Part shown: positions 6,894-9,507 of the stretch, piece after piece
Position numbering within the stretch: the first letter of the stretch is position 1
Layout of the letters: each line of letters opens with the position of its first letter
Assembly: GCA_023150195.1 (NCBI GenBank)
Contig: JAKLLI010000050.1
Span: forward strand, 1 to 9,507
Direction: 5' to 3'
DNA from: Azonexus sp.
Lineage (GTDB): Bacteria; Pseudomonadota; Gammaproteobacteria; Burkholderiales; Rhodocyclaceae
DNA length: 9,507 bases
The notes under the pieces: generated by a model
What the model saw: only the letters and a program-made list of their open reading frames with translations
Told to the model about the DNA's origin: nothing
Databases searched by the model: none
Program-made: the position numbers and the translations under genes

Positions 6894-7178
6894 TCAAGCC
6901 TGAATTTTCTGCATTTGTGACGGCGCCAGGCCGGCCAGCGTCATCAGGGTGCCTTCGCCACCATTCCACCACACGGCTACCCACGCTGTCCCGTCGGGAT
7001 CGATGCGCTCGATCTCGCACTGTGAACCGATCATGTCCAGGAACATGTCGAGGTCGTCCTCGTCCAGTGTCGGGTCGGGGGTGATGCCCAGAATGCGAAT
7101 CGTGTCGCCGACGACGACGGGGTGACCAAGGCAGTCTTGACTGGCATGCTTGGCGTGCTCCGTAAGATTGATCGACAT
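6894..7178 (-). CDS. Small acidic protein of unknown function (94 aa)
   Basis: I do not recognise a family. From the ATG at 7178 the protein starts MSINLTEHAKHASQ, then has a beta-rich stretch (GHPVVVGDTIRILGI), a strongly acidic segment (DPTLDEDDLDMFLDM) and a second beta-rich part (CEIERIDPDGTAWVAVWWN) ending in a short helix-like tail. The pattern suggests a small SH3-like or KOW-like barrel, but this is only an impression. The frame continues upstream to a TTG at 7349; that 57-residue extension is Ala/Pro/Arg-rich with no conserved feature, so I reject it. No good Shine-Dalgarno sequence precedes the ATG. It leads the likely operon with the SagB-like and ankyrin genes, 37 bases before the former. 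It has no Cys/Ser/Thr-rich tail and so does not look like a RiPP precursor. Confidence 0.7.
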   Translation of the reverse strand: MSINLTEHAKHASQDCLGHPVVVGDTIRILGITPDPTLDEDDLDMFLDMIGSQCEIERIDPDGTAWVAVWWNGGEGTLMTLAGLAPSQMQKIQA

Positions 7179-7415
7179 GTCGGGAAAGCGACGTGTCCGG
7201 GGTGGGATGCCTTGTGCATGCAACGGCTGTGCCAGTGACGGCGGCGCTATACCCCGAGCGGGGGCGGCGTGTTCGGTGAGGGCGGCAACAGGCACTCGTT
7301 TTGCCGCTGCCGGCAGGCTCGGCGCGCCCCGAAAACGCAGCTTGTTCAAGCGTTTGCGGGTATGCTACTGTTTTTCGCCAATGCCGCTACAGAACCGAAG
7401 TGAAACGTTTTTGCC
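7179..7415. other. Divergent intergenic region
   Basis: These 237 bases separate the SagB-like operon (leftward) from the histidine kinase (rightward) and should hold both promoters. A palindrome CTGCCGGCAG lies at 7307-7316. For the leftward operon, only a weak TATAGC on the minus strand in a GC-rich context can be offered. No RNA gene or attachment site is evident. Confidence 0.5.
7342..7371 (+). promoter_or_regulatory. Weak candidate promoter for the histidine kinase
   Basis: TTGTTC at 7342-7347 and TGCTACTGT at 7363-7371 give a -35-like hexamer, an 18-base spacer and an extended -10 with a poor hexamer (TACTGT, 7366-7371). Transcription would start near 7378, about 38 nt before the kinase ATG. 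Confidence 0.3.
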
Positions 7416-9248
7416 ATGAATAACGATCGATTGGGCTTAGTCATGATTGCCGCCACGCTGGCGGTCATCGCATTGATCGGAAATTGGCTTGTGGGATATC
7501 AGGTCAGCGTTCATCACGAGAAAGTGCGCGTGATGGGTACCGCCCTGGCGCGTGCCTTGTCCAGTGCCGACTACGATCAGGTGGTGCCGGCAGACAACGC
7601 CAGCAACAGTTTGATGGCCCGCCTTGTCTTTGTGCAGGCGAATCAGGATTTTGCCTACGGTGCGGTGGTTGACCCCGCAGGACGTCGTGTTTACGCCACG
7701 GGGCAGTCGCGCTTGATGGTCGATGCGCAAATGCCGCAGGAGCCCTTTGCCTGGTTTGGCGAGCAGACGCGCAATCTCCTGGGAGATGATCGCAAGGTGC
7801 TCGAGTTCCATGCGCCCTTGATGAAATCCGGCGTGCTGGCGGGCTTTATCCGGGTGGCCTATTTCGAGCGGCCGGAAAAATTGTGGGATAGCAGCCTTTC
7901 GTCGCTGGCCTTGATGGCCTTGCCGGTCTTTCTGCTGACGGCCTTGTTTTATTTTCTGGTGCGGCGCGAACTGAAGCCGCTCAGCCAGTTGGGCGCGCGC
8001 ATGGAAGAAGTGGCCCAGTCGTGCAATGCCAATGTGCATTTCGGTATTCCCGGTGGCGACATGGGGGATTTCATCCGCCGTTTTGACCAGTTCATCCAGC
8101 TGGTGCAGTCGCGGGTGCAGCAGATTGACCACGTGGCCGCGCAGACGCAGACGGCCAGCCATTTGCTCTCGTATCGTCAGGAAAAGGCCGAGTCGGTGCT
8201 GAATGCATTGCCGGAAGCCGTGCTGGTCATTGATGATGAATGCGTACCCACCTTTGCCAATGCGCGGGCCGAGCAGGTGTTGGGTGTGAGCCAGGCAGAG
8301 ATTGTCGGGCAGCCGGTGCGTGAATGGTGTCGTTCTCCCGAAGTGCTGGCGTTTCTGATGCGTTTTCGCAATGCGCCGGCTTCGGCAACCCAGAATGCCA
8401 TTCAGTTTTCGCCCGAGTCGCACCCGGATCGCCAGATTGCCGTCTCGGCCTTTCCGCTTTTTTCTCCGCGCGACCAAGGGACCCTGCTGGGAAGGCTGGT
8501 GGTGTTTCGCGACATCACCGCCGAGCAGTTGGCGAAGCTGGCTGGTGCGGAGTTTGTGTCGCATGTTTCGCACGAACTCAAGACCCCCTTGAATACCCTG
8601 ACCATGTACAGCGAATTGCTGCTGGACTACGCTGCGCTCGATGAAAGTGACCGGGTCAACGCGGTCAATGTCATTCAGGGTGAGGCGCACCGGATGGCCA
8701 GCCTGATCAACAATCTGCTCAATATTTCCAAGCTGGACGCCGGGACCATGAAATTGGCGCGCGCCCGGGTCAAGTTGCACGATCTCTTGCAGGACGTGTA
8801 CGACAGCATGCTGCCGAATGCCGTCGCCGGAAATATTCAGCTGCAGCTGAAAATGCCGCCGGATCTCGGCTCGGTGCGGCTGGACAAGGACTTGTTCCGC
8901 ATTGCCATCGACAATCTGGTCAGCAATGCCATCAAATACAGCGATCCGGGCGGCAGCGTGGTCTTGAGCGCCGAATTGCTCGAAGATAACCAGATGCAGA
9001 TTCGCGTGCGCGATGAGGGGATCGGCATGTCGCCGGAAGATTGCGCGCGGGTTTTCGACAAATACTATCGCTCGGCCAGTGCGGAAGCCGCGCTGCGCAG
9101 CGGCCACGGGCTGGGCCTGTACCTGGCCCGGCAGATCGTCGAGTTGCATCATGGCACCATTACCGTGGATAGTACGGTTGGCAAGGGGACCGAATTTGCG
9201 CTGAGCTTCAAGGCGCAGGCGGTGAATCTCGAAGAGGGCATGGCTTGA
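7416..9248 (+). CDS. Membrane sensor histidine kinase with HAMP and PAS domains (610 aa)
   Basis: Sensor kinase of a two-component system, anchored in the inner membrane. A first transmembrane helix (about 7-27) is followed by an extracytoplasmic sensor region (about 30-158) whose VVDPAGRRVYATG segment recalls single-Cache domains. A second helix (about 163-183) leads into a HAMP-like linker (184-238) and a PAS domain (about 258-368) ending in the usual VVFRDIT. The HisKA H-box is SHVSHELKTPLNTL with phospho-acceptor His386. The ATPase domain shows the N-box NLVSNAIKYSD (Asn500, Asn504), the G1 box DEGIGM (533-538), an F-box VFDKYYRS (546-553) and the G2 box GHGLGLYLA (563-571), so the enzyme looks complete and active. 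The ATG at 7416 has only a weak ribosome-binding site. The response regulator gene begins inside its stop codon. The ligand is not apparent. Confidence 0.95.
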   Translation: MNNDRLGLVMIAATLAVIALIGNWLVGYQVSVHHEKVRVMGTALARALSSADYDQVVPADNASNSLMARLVFVQANQDFAYGAVVDPAGRRVYATGQSRLMVDAQMPQEPFAWFGEQTRNLLGDDRKVLEFHAPLMKSGVLAGFIRVAYFERPEKLWDSSLSSLALMALPVFLLTALFYFLVRRELKPLSQLGARMEEVAQSCNANVHFGIPGGDMGDFIRRFDQFIQLVQSRVQQIDHVAAQTQTASHLLSYRQEKAESVLNALPEAVLVIDDECVPTFANARAEQVLGVSQAEIVGQPVREWCRSPEVLAFLMRFRNAPASATQNAIQFSPESHPDRQIAVSAFPLFSPRDQGTLLGRLVVFRDITAEQLAKLAGAEFVSHVSHELKTPLNTLTMYSELLLDYAALDESDRVNAVNVIQGEAHRMASLINNLLNISKLDAGTMKLARARVKLHDLLQDVYDSMLPNAVAGNIQLQLKMPPDLGSVRLDKDLFRIAIDNLVSNAIKYSDPGGSVVLSAELLEDNQMQIRVRDEGIGMSPEDCARVFDKYYRSASAEAALRSGHGLGLYLARQIVELHHGTITVDSTVGKGTEFALSFKAQAVNLEEGMA

Positions 9249-9507
9249 AGAAACACATCCTGATCGTTGACGATGAACCGCACATGACGCGGGTGCTCAA
9301 GATGCAGCTTGAGCGCGTCGGGTTTCAAGTCACCACCTGTCCCAATGGTCGCGAGGCGCTGGCAGCCATTCATCTGGCACCGCCTGATGTCATGGTGACG
9401 GATATCCAGATGCCGATCATGACAGGTCAGGAATTGTGTCAGGCCATTCATGCCGAAATGCCGGAGCGCAGCTTTCCGATTTTTGTCATGACCTCGATGA
9501 CGGACCG
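9245..9507 (+). CDS. Response regulator, receiver domain (cut by window end)
   Basis: Cognate response regulator of the kinase just upstream. Translation from a TTG at 9245 gives (M)KKHILIVDDEPHMTRVL and continues open to the window end (87 codons). The receiver-domain marks are present: acidic pair Asp9/Asp10, phospho-acceptor Asp53 in VTDIQMP, and conserved Thr83 in FVMTS. The conserved Lys falls beyond the window. The TTG overlaps the kinase TGA (TTGA, 9245-9248), and GAGGG at 9234-9238 sits 6 bases before it, so coupled translation is well supported. No in-frame ATG lies near the start that would keep the first beta strand. The output domain is outside, so it is unknown whether this is a DNA-binding regulator or something else. 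Confidence 0.93.
   Translation, partial: MKKHILIVDDEPHMTRVLKMQLERVGFQVTTCPNGREALAAIHLAPPDVMVTDIQMPIMTGQELCQAIHAEMPERSFPIFVMTSMTD

Noticed and set aside
6894..7178. The 94-aa protein as a RiPP precursor for the SagB-like enzyme
   Set aside because: It has no Cys/Ser/Thr-rich core, no double-Gly leader end and no neighbouring cyclodehydratase; it looks like a folded domain.
7179..7349. A 57-residue N-terminal extension of the 94-aa acidic protein from a TTG
   Set aside because: It is low-complexity Ala/Pro/Arg sequence with a rare start codon and no ribosome-binding site; the ATG at 7178 is better.
7150..7419. A plus-strand frame of 89 codons whose TGA overlaps the kinase ATG as ATGA
   Set aside because: The overlap looks like coupling, but the protein is Arg/Cys/Gly-rich, lacks a ribosome-binding site and starts inside the 94-aa gene on the other strand.
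7437..9152. A 571-codon open frame on the minus strand, antisense to the histidine kinase
   Set aside because: The protein is His/Gln/Arg-rich with no domain, and it mirrors the codon bias of the clearly real kinase. It is a shadow frame.

Overview
The window looks like chromosomal DNA from a moderately GC-rich Gram-negative bacterium. The glutaminyl-tRNA synthetase, the pairing of a PiT transporter with a DUF47/PhoU-like protein, the CrcB channel and the PAS-HAMP histidine kinase are all of proteobacterial type. A betaproteobacterium, possibly of the Rhodocyclales, is my best guess from recalled protein flavour; no search was run. There is no rRNA or tRNA gene, CRISPR array, insertion sequence or prophage signature. 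The window is mostly ordinary core genome with one less ordinary three-gene cluster.

Layout, left to right. (1) 1-787, minus: the N-terminal half of glnS, cut by the window edge, with a likely extended -10 promoter just upstream. (2) 884-4215, minus: a phosphate-uptake cluster transcribed in the order long PiT transporter (523 aa), DUF47/PhoU-like protein (214 aa), short PiT transporter (335 aa). The two transporters belong to visibly different PiT subtypes. A degenerate PhoB-box-like tandem repeat lies upstream of the long transporter, and a palindrome with an extended -10 element lies before the DUF47 gene. (3) 4387-4776, plus: crcB/fluC, a fluoride channel, divergent from the phosphate cluster. 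(4) 4731-7178, minus: a 94-aa acidic protein, a two-domain SagB/nitroreductase-like flavoprotein (548 aa) and an ankyrin-repeat protein (160 aa), likely one operon. The last two overlap by ATGA, and the ankyrin gene runs 46 bases into the 3' end of crcB. (5) 7416-9507, plus: a membrane sensor histidine kinase (610 aa) followed by the receiver domain of its response regulator, whose TTG start overlaps the kinase stop; the regulator is cut by the window end.

How the genes may work together. The two PiT proteins would import phosphate or metal-phosphate, with the DUF47 protein as a probable modulator. The kinase and regulator form a two-component pair; its signal and targets are unknown, and nothing here links it to phosphate. 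The SagB-like operon has no cyclodehydratase, precursor peptide or transporter beside it, so it is either an orphan azoline-oxidase relative or an unrelated flavin redox system. It is the most plausible place in the window for undescribed biology.
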